Positions 9,246-16,392 of a stretch of DNA of 64,000 bases are shown one piece after another (the first letter of the stretch is position 1; the number at the start of each line of letters is the position of its first letter). The position numbers and the translations under genes are program-made. Source of the stretch: Streptococcus bovimastitidis (GTDB taxonomy: Bacteria; Bacillota; Bacilli; Lactobacillales; Streptococcaceae); NCBI RefSeq assembly GCF_001885095.1, contig NZ_LZDD01000002.1, positions 124,001-188,000 on the forward strand. Reading direction: 5' to 3'. The notes under the pieces were generated by a model. The model was not told where the DNA came from. It was given only the letters and a program-made list of their open reading frames with translations, and searched no databases.

Positions 9246-9572
9246 TTATTTCTTTTTAGTGATCTGTGGACCTTGCCAACGGGACATGCCACCTTTGACA
9301 TTGACTGTTTGATAGCCCATGGTATTCAAATGCTGACATGCTCGTTTACTGCGAAGACCAGAGTGACAAATAACATAATAGGTTTTCTTTTGATTACCTT
9401 TAAAAGTTTTGATGTGATTTAAAGGGAAATTTCTTGCCCCCTGAATATGACCGGCTTGAAATTCTTGAGGACTTCTCACGTCAAGAAGTTCAAGAGATTG
9501 CTCCTTCATAAGTGTCGCTAATTGATTAGTAGATATGAATTCTTGTTTTTTTCCAAAAAGAATAAAAATCAT
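9246..9572 (-). CDS. Rhodanese-like protein, first gene of the sulfur operon
   Basis: A 108-aa protein: a short hydrophobic N-terminus (MIFILFGKK) is followed by one rhodanese domain with LLDVRSPQEF, AGHIQGARNFP and the catalytic Cys69 in VICHSGLRS. The N-terminal segment is too short to be a convincing membrane anchor. The gene is preceded by AAGGAG and a promoter whose start site is covered by a CstR-like palindrome. It is 15 bases upstream of the CoADR-Rhd gene. Probable sulfane-sulfur carrier (inference). Confidence 0.88.
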   Translation of the reverse strand: MIFILFGKKQEFISTNQLATLMKEQSLELLDVRSPQEFQAGHIQGARNFPLNHIKTFKGNQKKTYYVICHSGLRSKRACQHLNTMGYQTVNVKGGMSRWQGPQITKKK

Positions 9573-9587
9573 TTAAACTCCTTTTTT

Positions 9588-9603
9588 ATACCCTATATGG
9601 TAT
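9588..9603. promoter_or_regulatory. CsoR/CstR-type operator
   Basis: The palindrome ATACCCTATATGGTAT (ATACC and GGTAT arms) resembles known CstR operators, which have A/T-flanked C-run and G-run half sites. It lies just downstream of the -10 of the rhodanese operon, where repressor binding would block initiation. Confidence 0.7.
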
Positions 9604-9607
9604 ATCA

Positions 9608-9636
9608 AGAATAGCATGCTCATAACTTAAAGTCAA
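9608..9636 (-). promoter_or_regulatory. Promoter of the rhodanese-CoADR operon
   Basis: Minus strand TTGACT (9631-9636), 17-bp spacer, TATTCT (9608-9613). The CstR-type palindrome begins 4 bases downstream. Confidence 0.75.
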
Positions 9637-9656
9637 GAAATTACGCTAGCAAAAAA

Positions 9657-9685
9657 TTGACAAAAAGATTTTTGCAACGTATAAT
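9657..9685 (+). promoter_or_regulatory. Consensus sigma-A promoter of the cstR-like gene
   Basis: TTGACA (9657-9662), exactly 17 bp, TATAAT (9680-9685): a full match to consensus. The short leader holds GAGG before the ATG at 9707. No ATACC/GGTAT palindrome overlaps this promoter. Confidence 0.85.
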
Positions 9686-9706
9686 GGCTAAGGAAATGAG
9701 GTTTTT

Positions 9707-9967
9707 ATGAGGACTGAGAAAAAAGATATTATCAATAGATTAAAGCGTACCGAAGGTCAGTTACGTGGGGTTCAAAAGATGATTGAGGATGAGAAAACAT
9801 GTTTTGATATCATAACCCAGCTAACAGCCATTCGATCTAGTATCAATTCAACCATGGGTGTTATCATTGGCAATAAAATTACCGATGTCATCGAAAACCC
9901 TGTCGATGATCCTGAACTCCAAGAAGAACGCATCAATCAAGCAGTAAACCTAATTATCAAAAAATAA
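9707..9967 (+). CDS. CsoR/CstR-family (DUF156) transcriptional repressor with a single cysteine
   Basis: An 86-aa all-helical DUF156 protein (RLKRTEGQLRGVQKMI helix, then EDEKTCFDIITQL). Cys32 matches the first ligand/thiol Cys of the family. The second conserved Cys, expected 29 residues later, is replaced by Val (NKITDVIE), and the protein has no other cysteine. Copper-sensing CsoR needs the Cys-His-Cys set, so Cu sensing is unlikely. The divergent rhodanese operon and its ATACC-GGTAT operator point to persulfide sensing as for CstR, but a Cys-Cys polysulfide link within a dimer could not form in the usual way. Ordinary RBS and a consensus promoter precede it. Confidence 0.85.
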   Translation: MRTEKKDIINRLKRTEGQLRGVQKMIEDEKTCFDIITQLTAIRSSINSTMGVIIGNKITDVIENPVDDPELQEERINQAVNLIIKK

Positions 9968-9980
9968 AAGACATCAAAAT

Positions 9981-10014
9981 GAGCCACGGACTAGAGTCCA
10001 TGGCTCACTTTTTT
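9981..10014 (+). terminator. Terminator of the cstR-like gene
   Basis: An 11-12-bp stem (GAGCCA..GGACT paired with AGTCC..TGGCTC, 9981-10006) is followed by CTTTTTT. Confidence 0.85.
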
Positions 10015-10016
10015 GC

Positions 10017-10799
10017 TTAAATTTCTTTAAGTTTTTCAAAAATACCTTCGTTGATAACTTTAAGGTAGGTACCTTTCATTCCAAGGGAACGACTTTCAAT
10101 AATGCCAGCACTTTCCAATTTTCTCAATGCGTTAACAATTACTGAACGGGTAATACCAATGCGGTCAGCAATAATAGATGCTGTTAAACGACCTTCATTA
10201 CCATCTAATTCTCCAAGAATAGCAGCAACAGCCTTCATTTCAGAATAAGATAAGGTATTCATAGCCATATTAACGGCAGTTTGTTTACGAATGGTTTCTT
10301 CAAGATTTTCTGTTTGAAGATTTAACAATTGGATACCTACTACGGTACTTGAAATTTCAATCAGAATCAAATCATCATCGTTAAATTTCGTGTCATTACG
10401 CCAGATAATCAATGAACCAAGACGCATACCACCACCGTAAATAGGTGCAATCGTTGTTAATCCATCAGGAAAATCTTCTTTAGATTCAACTGGGAAGATA
10501 GTCAAGTCACTATCGATAGGCAAGTTAGCTTCTGTATCATAAACGCGACTTGCAGCTTTGACATAGCTGTCTGGGAATTGCTTTGCTTCAAAGAATTCTT
10601 CAACACGGTCATTGTTGGTTTTGTACTTCATAGCATACCCTAAAAGAGTTCCACCACCATTGATAATGCAAGCATTACAATCGATGATATCCGCTAATCG
10701 AGATGCCATGATATTATACGGTAATTCAGCTTCTAAACTATCGACAGAACGCTGAAGAATAGATGTAATTTTACGGGTTTTTTCTAATAAATTGGGCAT
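10017..10799 (-). CDS. codY: GTP/branched-chain amino acid-sensing global repressor CodY
   Basis: A 260-aa nutritional regulator that represses amino-acid acquisition and biosynthesis genes when isoleucine/valine (and GTP in bacilli) are abundant. An N-terminal GAF domain (about 1-155, starting [15 protein letters not shown]) is followed by a C-terminal winged helix with [19 protein letters not shown]. The start at 10799 is chosen over the longer frame to 10931 because it gives the family length and N-terminus and lies after the -10 element. A 14/15 CodY box abuts the -35, so autoregulation is likely. Confidence 0.97.
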   Translation of the reverse strand: MPNLLEKTRKITSILQRSVDSLEAELPYNIMASRLADIIDCNACIINGGGTLLGYAMKYKTNNDRVEEFFEAKQFPDSYVKAASRVYDTEANLPIDSDLTIFPVESKEDFPDGLTTIAPIYGGGMRLGSLIIWRNDTKFNDDDLILIEISSTVVGIQLLNLQTENLEETIRKQTAVNMAMNTLSYSEMKAVAAILGELDGNEGRLTASIIADRIGITRSVIVNALRKLESAGIIESRSLGMKGTYLKVINEGIFEKLKEI

Positions 10800-10833
10800 A
10801 ATTAACCTGTTTCCTTTGATATTTTTCGACTTA

Positions 10834-10862
10834 ATTATACCAAATAATGTTAGATTTAGCAA
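10834..10862 (-). promoter_or_regulatory. Promoter of codY
   Basis: Minus strand TTGCTA (10857-10862), 17-bp spacer, TATAAT (10834-10839), 35 bases upstream of the chosen ATG. Confidence 0.75.
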
Positions 10863-10864
10863 GG

Positions 10865-10879
10865 AATTATCAGAAAATT
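10865..10879. promoter_or_regulatory. CodY box upstream of codY
   Basis: AATTATCAGAAAATT differs at one position from the CodY motif AATTTTCWGAAAATT. It lies directly upstream of the codY -35, as expected for autorepression. Confidence 0.75.
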
Positions 10880-10929
10880 GTTTATAATTTCTACAATTCA
10901 TATTTTTCAAGACATTTAACCATTTTTTC

Positions 10930-10956
10930 AAAAAAAAAGCCTCGAATTTTTTCGAG
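10930..10956 (-). terminator. Terminator of the aminotransferase gene
   Basis: CTCGAA-TTCGAG stem (10941-10956) with an A/T loop, followed on the minus strand by a run of eight T. It separates the aminotransferase from codY. Confidence 0.8.
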
Positions 10957-10990
10957 ACTATCCTATTTTTTCTTCTTAATGAGATTTTGA

Positions 10991-12205
10991 TTAACGGCGA
11001 TAGTTATTCAAAACACGCGTTATTTTTTCTTGAACATCTGCTAATTCTTCTACAGTTGGTAGATAGACAATACGGAAGTGATCAGGATCCTTCCAGTTAA
11101 ACCCTCGTCCATGTACCAGCATGACTTTTTCTTGTTTTAGCAAGTCTAAAACAAATTGCTCATCATCTTCAATGCGATACACTTTTCGGTCAATCTTAGG
11201 GAAAATATAGAGACCTGCTTGTGGTTTCACTGCCGAAAGACCTGGGATATTATTGATAGCTTCATAAATAAAGTTTCTTTGTTCAAAAATACGACCACCA
11301 GGTAGCAAAAGTTTATCCACCGATTGGTGTCCGCCCAAAGAGGTTTGAACAACTTGTTGAGCTAAAACATTTGAACAAAGACGCATATTAGCTAACATAT
11401 TAATGCCTTCAATATAACCGCGCACATTTTCTTTAGGACCTGAGAGCACCATCCAACCTACACGGAAGCCCGCAATACGATGTGATTTCGACAGACCATT
11501 CATAGAAACACAGAAAACATCCGGAGCTAAACTTGCAATTGCAATATGCTCACCACCATCCATAACCAAACGATCATAGATTTCATCAGCGAAGATAATC
11601 AATTGATGTTCACGCGCAATCGCAACAATTTCTTCTAAAAGCTCTTTTGGATATAAAGCACCAGTTGGATTATTTGGATTGATAATGACAATGGCCTTAG
11701 TACGATTATTAATTTTAGAGCGAATATCGTCTAAATCAGGGTACCAATTAGCTTCTTCATCACAAATATAATGACGGGCATGACCTCCTGCTAGGCTGAC
11801 ACAGGCAGTCCACAATGGATAGTCTGGCATAGGAACAAGCACTTCATCGCCATCGTCAAGTAGAGCTTGCATTGACATAGAAATTAACTCTGAAACACCA
11901 TTTCCCAAATAAATATCATTGATATCAACTTCCGGAAAATCTTTTAGTTGACAGTATTGCATAATAGCTTTGCGGGCTGAAAAAATACCACGACTGTCAG
12001 AATATCCCTCACTATTACGAGCATTTAGGATTAAATCTCGAATAACTTCATCTGGGGCCTCAAAGCCAAAAGCAGCTGGGTTACCAGTATTCAATCGAAG
12101 AATTTTTTCGCCATTGGCCATCATGCGTTCAGCTTCTTCCAATACTGGACCTCGAATATCATAGGCAACATGTTCTAACTTGGATGATTTCTCAAATATT
12201 TTCAT
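10991..12205 (-). CDS. alaT: Class I/II PLP-dependent aminotransferase, alanine aminotransferase type
   Basis: A 404-aa fold-type I aminotransferase. The PLP Lys240 is in [15 protein letters not shown], the pattern of AlaA/AlaT enzymes; Asn179 (NPNNPTG), Asp207 and Tyr210 (ADEIYD) are the other cofactor contacts, and the C-terminal Arg is in HFRIVYLP. Likely reaction: alanine + 2-oxoglutarate to pyruvate + glutamate. It lies immediately upstream of codY with its own terminator, and a CodY-like box is in its upstream region, fitting nitrogen control. Valine-pyruvate or aspartate activity is possible, so the exact substrate is less certain than the family. Confidence 0.88.
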   Translation of the reverse strand: MKIFEKSSKLEHVAYDIRGPVLEEAERMMANGEKILRLNTGNPAAFGFEAPDEVIRDLILNARNSEGYSDSRGIFSARKAIMQYCQLKDFPEVDINDIYLGNGVSELISMSMQALLDDGDEVLVPMPDYPLWTACVSLAGGHARHYICDEEANWYPDLDDIRSKINNRTKAIVIINPNNPTGALYPKELLEEIVAIAREHQLIIFADEIYDRLVMDGGEHIAIASLAPDVFCVSMNGLSKSHRIAGFRVGWMVLSGPKENVRGYIEGINMLANMRLCSNVLAQQVVQTSLGGHQSVDKLLLPGGRIFEQRNFIYEAINNIPGLSAVKPQAGLYIFPKIDRKVYRIEDDEQFVLDLLKQEKVMLVHGRGFNWKDPDHFRIVYLPTVEELADVQEKITRVLNNYRR

Positions 12206-12295
12206 AACTTTTACCTCGTACTAAACATTATAACAAAATCACTAAAAATAAAAAGAATTTTCCAACAATTTTAGTGATGAAAAATTCTGGTAAAA

Positions 12296-12310
12296 AAATT
12301 TCTGAAAAAT
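12296..12310. promoter_or_regulatory. Candidate CodY box between alaT and uspA
   Basis: AAATTTCTGAAAAAT matches the CodY motif at 13 of 15 positions. It lies between the two divergent genes and could act on either. Confidence 0.5.
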
Positions 12311-12320
12311 CGTTAACCGC

Positions 12321-12349
12321 TTTCAAAATTGCAAAAAAAAGAGTATAAT
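12321..12349 (+). promoter_or_regulatory. Promoter of the universal stress protein gene
   Basis: TTTCAA (12321-12326), 17-bp spacer, TATAAT (12344-12349). A strong AAAGGAGGT ribosome site follows upstream of the ATG at 12398. Confidence 0.55.
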
Positions 12350-12397
12350 AAAGGTAAATAGAAATTAGCAACTTCGTAAAAAAAGGAGGTCGTCACT

Positions 12398-12850
12398 ATG
12401 ATCCAAAAATATGAACATATCTTAGTTGCCGTCGATGGTTCTTTTGAATCTGAACTTGCTTTTGACAAAGGTGTCAACGTTGCCTTACGTAATAACGGTG
12501 AACTTATTTTAGCTCACGTAATTGATACACGGGCCTTACAGAGCGTCGCTACATTTGACACCTATATCTATGACAAGTTAGAACAAGAAGCCAAAGAAGT
12601 TCTTTCTGACCTAGAAAAGCAAGCACGCGAGCAAGGCGTTACTAAGGTCAAACAAGTCATTGAATTTGGAAATCCCAAAAATCTATTAGCTCATGAGATA
12701 CCGGATCGTGAAAATGTCGACCTGATTATGGTCGGAGCTACTGGTTTAAATACATTTGAACGCCTATTGATAGGCTCATCTTCTGAATACATCATGCGAC
12801 ATGCTAAAGTTGACTTGTTAGTTGTTCGTGATAGTAACAAAACCCTATAA
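12398..12850 (+). CDS. Universal stress protein UspA family
   Basis: A 150-aa Usp domain with the beta-1 ILVAVDGSFES nucleotide-binding start and the C-terminal ATP-binding signature GATGLNTFERLLIGSSSEYI (G-2x-G-9x-G-S type), so an ATP-binding Usp is likely. Cytosolic; typical roles are in starvation, acid or oxidative stress survival, but no specific partner is evident. The start follows AAAGGAGGTCGTCACT, one of the strongest ribosome sites in the window, suggesting high expression. Divergent from alaT with a CodY-like box between. Confidence 0.92.
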   Translation: MIQKYEHILVAVDGSFESELAFDKGVNVALRNNGELILAHVIDTRALQSVATFDTYIYDKLEQEAKEVLSDLEKQAREQGVTKVKQVIEFGNPKNLLAHEIPDRENVDLIMVGATGLNTFERLLIGSSSEYIMRHAKVDLLVVRDSNKTL

Positions 12851-12855
12851 CAAAA

Positions 12856-12893
12856 GCTTGAGTAGTTTCATCTACTCAAGCCTTTTCTTTTTC
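12856..12893 (+). terminator. Terminator of uspA, overlapping the end of the convergent HAD gene
   Basis: A 10-bp perfect stem (GCTTGAGTAG, 12856-12865, with CTACTCAAGC, 12872-12881) is followed by CTTTTCTTTTT. The convergent HAD-MazG stop codon (12876-12878) lies inside the stem. Confidence 0.85.
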
Positions 12894-14273
12894 TAAACGC
12901 TGTAAAGATTTTTGGAGTTGTTTATCTAGCTCTTTTTTAATAGCCTTTTCCGGAGCATATTGTTTCTCCCAATTATCAGGTTTTAAAACCTTATGAGTAA
13001 CCGGATCGAAATGCGCCTTACCATCTGGGAAAAGTTTCCCCATATTTGATTCATGGACCGTTTCAAAGATGGGTTGTGGGTCCACACCCATTAAAACAAA
13101 GGAACCATAGGTGAAATAAAGCAAGTCTGTCAAAGCATCAACTTGTGCTACTAATGGTGAATCAGTATTATCCTTATCCTGAACTTTAATAGCAGCCTTA
13201 TCAATAGCCGAATGCATGTCCATTAAAGCTTGTGTAAACTTATTCTTATCACCTTGGCTGGCAGCATGAATAAACTCAACCAATTCTTCAATTTTGAAAT
13301 CAGCACGATGACTAGCATCCTTCAAAGCATAACCTCTCGGGGTCTCAATGGTATCACCATCCATAACACGATGAAAATCTTTGACTTTGTTGAAGTTTTC
13401 ATCCCGACTCTTAAAGCTTTTCTCAATATCAAAGTGAATCAAGCCATAATGAGCTAAGGCCTTAGAAATACCACCATTGTTATTTGAGGAAGTGACAAAG
13501 CTAGCGTCGGCTTTAAGGAGATCATCGGCATTACCCATTGCAACCCCAATACCGACACCATTAAGCATTTCAATGTCGTTATCAGAATCGCCAAAGGCCA
13601 TAACTTCTGATAGTTCAAAGCCATACATTTCACCAAGACGTTCAATCCCCTTGATTTTTGATTGATCCACTGAAATCAAGTCAATCGAGTAGGGACTACT
13701 TCTGGTGATTTTTACATGGGGGAATTTTTCTTTGATGGCAGCTGTTTCTTCTGCAGAGGCAACCATAACAATTTGATAAATAGGTTCCCGCATGATGGTA
13801 ACTAAATTATCAAAGCTCTGTGGTTTAACCCGTCTGATTAAATTCTTAAAGCTTCCTTCAACGGTACGCACCATACTCTTGGGAACAATACTAGAAACGA
13901 CTTGACCAAATTGACTAGTCCCCATGTCGATAATCCGAGAGCCTGCCAAACCAGAAGCTGTACCAAGTGAAACTTCTTTTTTCTTATCACTTGCAAAGCG
14001 AATTACACGGTAAATCAGTGATTTTGGCAATTGATTTTGGTAAAGAATTTTATCCCTGGTTAAAATGTATTGACCATTATAAGTAACCGCAAAATCTAAA
14101 CCAAAGTTTTCCAAAAAAGGCTGCACAAAACCTGGGCCTCGACCAGTTGCCAAGCCCACCATTATTCCTTGTTTTTTTAAACTTTGAATGGCTTTTTGTG
14201 TTGTTTTTTGAACATTTTTTCGGTCATTTAATAATGTCCCATCAATGTCAAAAAAGACTGCTTTAATTGTCAA
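12876..14273 (-). CDS. Cof-type HAD phosphatase fused to a C-terminal MazG/PRA-PH-like NTP pyrophosphohydrolase domain
   Basis: A 465-aa two-domain protein. Residues 1-275 are a HAD-IIB (Cof) phosphatase: FFDIDGTLL motif I, the Thr in GLATGRG, Lys in QSKIKG, and GDSDNDIEML as motif IV. Residues about 290-440 are all-helical with EELVEF and DALTDLLY acidic motifs and the SNMGKLFPDGK signature of MazG/phosphoribosyl-ATP diphosphatase-like proteins. The pair suggests a house-cleaning enzyme that could hydrolyse a nucleotide and dephosphorylate a product, but the substrate is unknown. No ATG is available; translation probably starts at TTG 14273 close behind AAAAAAGG, an unusual arrangement. Convergent with uspA. 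Confidence 0.82.
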   Translation of the reverse strand: MTIKAVFFDIDGTLLNDRKNVQKTTQKAIQSLKKQGIMVGLATGRGPGFVQPFLENFGLDFAVTYNGQYILTRDKILYQNQLPKSLIYRVIRFASDKKKEVSLGTASGLAGSRIIDMGTSQFGQVVSSIVPKSMVRTVEGSFKNLIRRVKPQSFDNLVTIMREPIYQIVMVASAEETAAIKEKFPHVKITRSSPYSIDLISVDQSKIKGIERLGEMYGFELSEVMAFGDSDNDIEMLNGVGIGVAMGNADDLLKADASFVTSSNNNGGISKALAHYGLIHFDIEKSFKSRDENFNKVKDFHRVMDGDTIETPRGYALKDASHRADFKIEELVEFIHAASQGDKNKFTQALMDMHSAIDKAAIKVQDKDNTDSPLVAQVDALTDLLYFTYGSFVLMGVDPQPIFETVHESNMGKLFPDGKAHFDPVTHKVLKPDNWEKQYAPEKAIKKELDKQLQKSLQRLEKEKA

Positions 14274-14343
14274 AACCTTTTTTACTCTCTTCTATTTATG
14301 ATAGAATAGATTATAACATATTTCGAAGAAAGAATGGCAAATA

Positions 14344-15306
14344 ATGAAAGAAATTCTTGTATTACACACAGGAGGAACAATTTCCATGCAGGCTGATGCC
14401 AATGGAAAAGTTGCCCCCAATCAAGTCAATCCCATGACTCAAGTTGGATTGGATATCGACAATATCAATTTAACCGTCATCGACTTTCTTAATCTGCCAA
14501 GCCCACATATTATTCCCAAACACATGTTGGCACTCTATCACAAAATTAAAGAAATTGGTGATAACTATGATGGCATTGTTATTACACATGGAACAGATAC
14601 TTTAGAAGAAACAGCCTACTTTCTTGATACGATGGAAGTCCCAGATATTCCTATCGTTGTCACAGGTGCTATGCGGTCCTCCAATGAAATAGGTAGCGAT
14701 GGTATTTACAACTACTTAACAGCCATTAAAGTTGCCAGTCATGACAAATCAAAGGGTAAAGGCGTTCTTGTGGTTATGAATGATGAAATCCACGCCGCCA
14801 AATATGTGACCAAAACCCATACAACTAATGTATCCACATTTCAAACACCAACACACGGCCCACTTGGTGTCATTATGAAAAACGATATCCTCTTTTTCAA
14901 AACCGCTGAACCTCGTGTCCGCTTTGATCTCCAAACTGTTTCAGGAACTGTTCCCATTATTAAGGCCTATGCTGGTATGGGAGACGGTTCGATCTTAAGT
15001 CTCCTCAATCCTGACAGTATTCAAGGCTTAGTCATCGAAGCCTTAGGGGCTGGAAATATCCCTCCACTAGCAGCCCCCGAAGTCCAACGACTTATCGCTC
15101 TTGGGATCCCAGTAGCCTTGGTTTCACGTTGCTTTAACGGTATCGCCGAACCCGTGTATGCCTACCAAGGTGGCGGTGCTATGCTGCGCGATGTCGGAGT
15201 CATGTTTGTCAAAGAACTTAATGCTCCCAAAGCTCGCCTTAAACTCTTGATTGCCTTAAATGCCGGTTTAAATGGCCAAGATTTAAAAGATTACATTGAA
15301 GGATAA
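14344..15306 (+). CDS. ansA: L-asparaginase, type I-like
   Basis: A 320-aa cytoplasmic asparaginase (asparagine to aspartate + ammonia). The first catalytic Thr is in HTGGTIS (Thr12) and the second in THGTDTLEE (Thr84-Asp85); MRSSNEIGSDG carries the family loop before the catalytic Lys region. No signal peptide, so not the periplasmic type II form. Divergent from the HAD-MazG gene across 70 bases; the promoter there is only loosely recognisable (TAGAAT at 14302-14307). Closed by a strong terminator. Confidence 0.93.
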   Translation: MKEILVLHTGGTISMQADANGKVAPNQVNPMTQVGLDIDNINLTVIDFLNLPSPHIIPKHMLALYHKIKEIGDNYDGIVITHGTDTLEETAYFLDTMEVPDIPIVVTGAMRSSNEIGSDGIYNYLTAIKVASHDKSKGKGVLVVMNDEIHAAKYVTKTHTTNVSTFQTPTHGPLGVIMKNDILFFKTAEPRVRFDLQTVSGTVPIIKAYAGMGDGSILSLLNPDSIQGLVIEALGAGNIPPLAAPEVQRLIALGIPVALVSRCFNGIAEPVYAYQGGGAMLRDVGVMFVKELNAPKARLKLLIALNAGLNGQDLKDYIEG

Positions 15307-15313
15307 CAAACGA

Positions 15314-15346
15314 AACCTAGCTAGATTCTCTAGCTAGGTTCTTTTT
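15314..15346 (+). terminator. Terminator of ansA
   Basis: A 12-bp perfect stem (15314-15325 with 15329-15340) and three-base loop, followed by CTTTTTC. Confidence 0.88.
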
Positions 15347-15348
15347 CA

Positions 15349-16266
15349 TTATGGTAGGATATTGCCTGCGCTTCGATAGATGTCGTACCACTCTGTACGA
15401 GTGAGGTTGACTGAATTAGCTTGCGCAATTTTTTTCAAGCGTTCTGGATTCATGGAACCAACAATGGCTTGCATTTGTGCCGGATGACGTAAAATCCAAG
15501 CAATGATGATAGCCTCAGATGATACCTGGTATTGATTCGCCAGATTTTCAATGGTTTCGTTTAATTCTTGATAATCAGGATTGCCAGTAAATAATCCCTT
15601 GTCCAAATCAATTTGGAAAGGCGACCAGGCTTGAATCGTAACCTTATTTAAGCGACAATATTCAACCACACCATTATCACGGTCGATACCCGCCTGACTA
15701 CGCATGTTAACGTTCAAACCAGCGTCAAACATTGGTGTATGGGCAGGTGATAATTGCATTTGGTTAACGGCAATTTTTTGGTCCATATAAGCTTGTAAGA
15801 GTTCCATTTGGTAGCGATTTTGGTTACTAACACCAAAATGTTTGACCTTACCAGCTTTTTCCAATTGCGTAAAGGCTTCAGCCACTTCTTCAGGTTCCAC
15901 TAAAACATCTGGACGGTGAAGGACTAGAAAGTCTAAATGATCTGTTTCAAGTCGGCTTAAAATACCTTCAACAGATGAAATAATATGTTCTTTTGAAAAA
16001 TCAAAATAACCTTTTTGAATACCACATTTTGATTGTAGGATATAATCATCGCGGTTTATACCTAAATTTTTAGCTGCTTGGGCAAAACGGATTTCTGATT
16101 CTCCGCCGCCATAGATATCAGCGTGATCAATAAAACTGATACCTTCTTCTAAGGCAGTCGCAATTATTTTTTCAGCTTGAGCGACTTCCAAAGCTGCCAT
16201 CCGCATACAGCCTAAAGCAATACGCGAGGCCTCAAGACCTGTTTGTCCAATGAGTTGTGTTGTCAT
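15349..16266 (-). CDS. Aldo/keto reductase family oxidoreductase
   Basis: A 305-aa (beta/alpha)8 NADPH-dependent reductase. The AKR catalytic tetrad is visible: Asp and Tyr in FIDHADIYGGGESE, Lys in LQSKCGI and His in LVLHRPDV; GSMNPERL near the C-terminus is the cofactor phosphate-binding loop. It resembles the YcsN/YdhF-type oxidoreductases; the natural carbonyl substrate is unknown. RBS AAGGAG before the ATG. It stands alone, converging on ansA and upstream of no gene on its strand until past the ansA terminator. Confidence 0.9.
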   Translation of the reverse strand: MTTQLIGQTGLEASRIALGCMRMAALEVAQAEKIIATALEEGISFIDHADIYGGGESEIRFAQAAKNLGINRDDYILQSKCGIQKGYFDFSKEHIISSVEGILSRLETDHLDFLVLHRPDVLVEPEEVAEAFTQLEKAGKVKHFGVSNQNRYQMELLQAYMDQKIAVNQMQLSPAHTPMFDAGLNVNMRSQAGIDRDNGVVEYCRLNKVTIQAWSPFQIDLDKGLFTGNPDYQELNETIENLANQYQVSSEAIIIAWILRHPAQMQAIVGSMNPERLKKIAQANSVNLTRTEWYDIYRSAGNILP

Positions 16267-16392
16267 AAGATTCTCCTTTTTGACTAATAACTTTCTCTAT
16301 TATAGCATGAATTGCAAACGATTTCTGAGATAAGACTGACTTTTTAAACTTAACTCAAGCATTGCTAGTTTCCTAGACATTTATTATTGACT

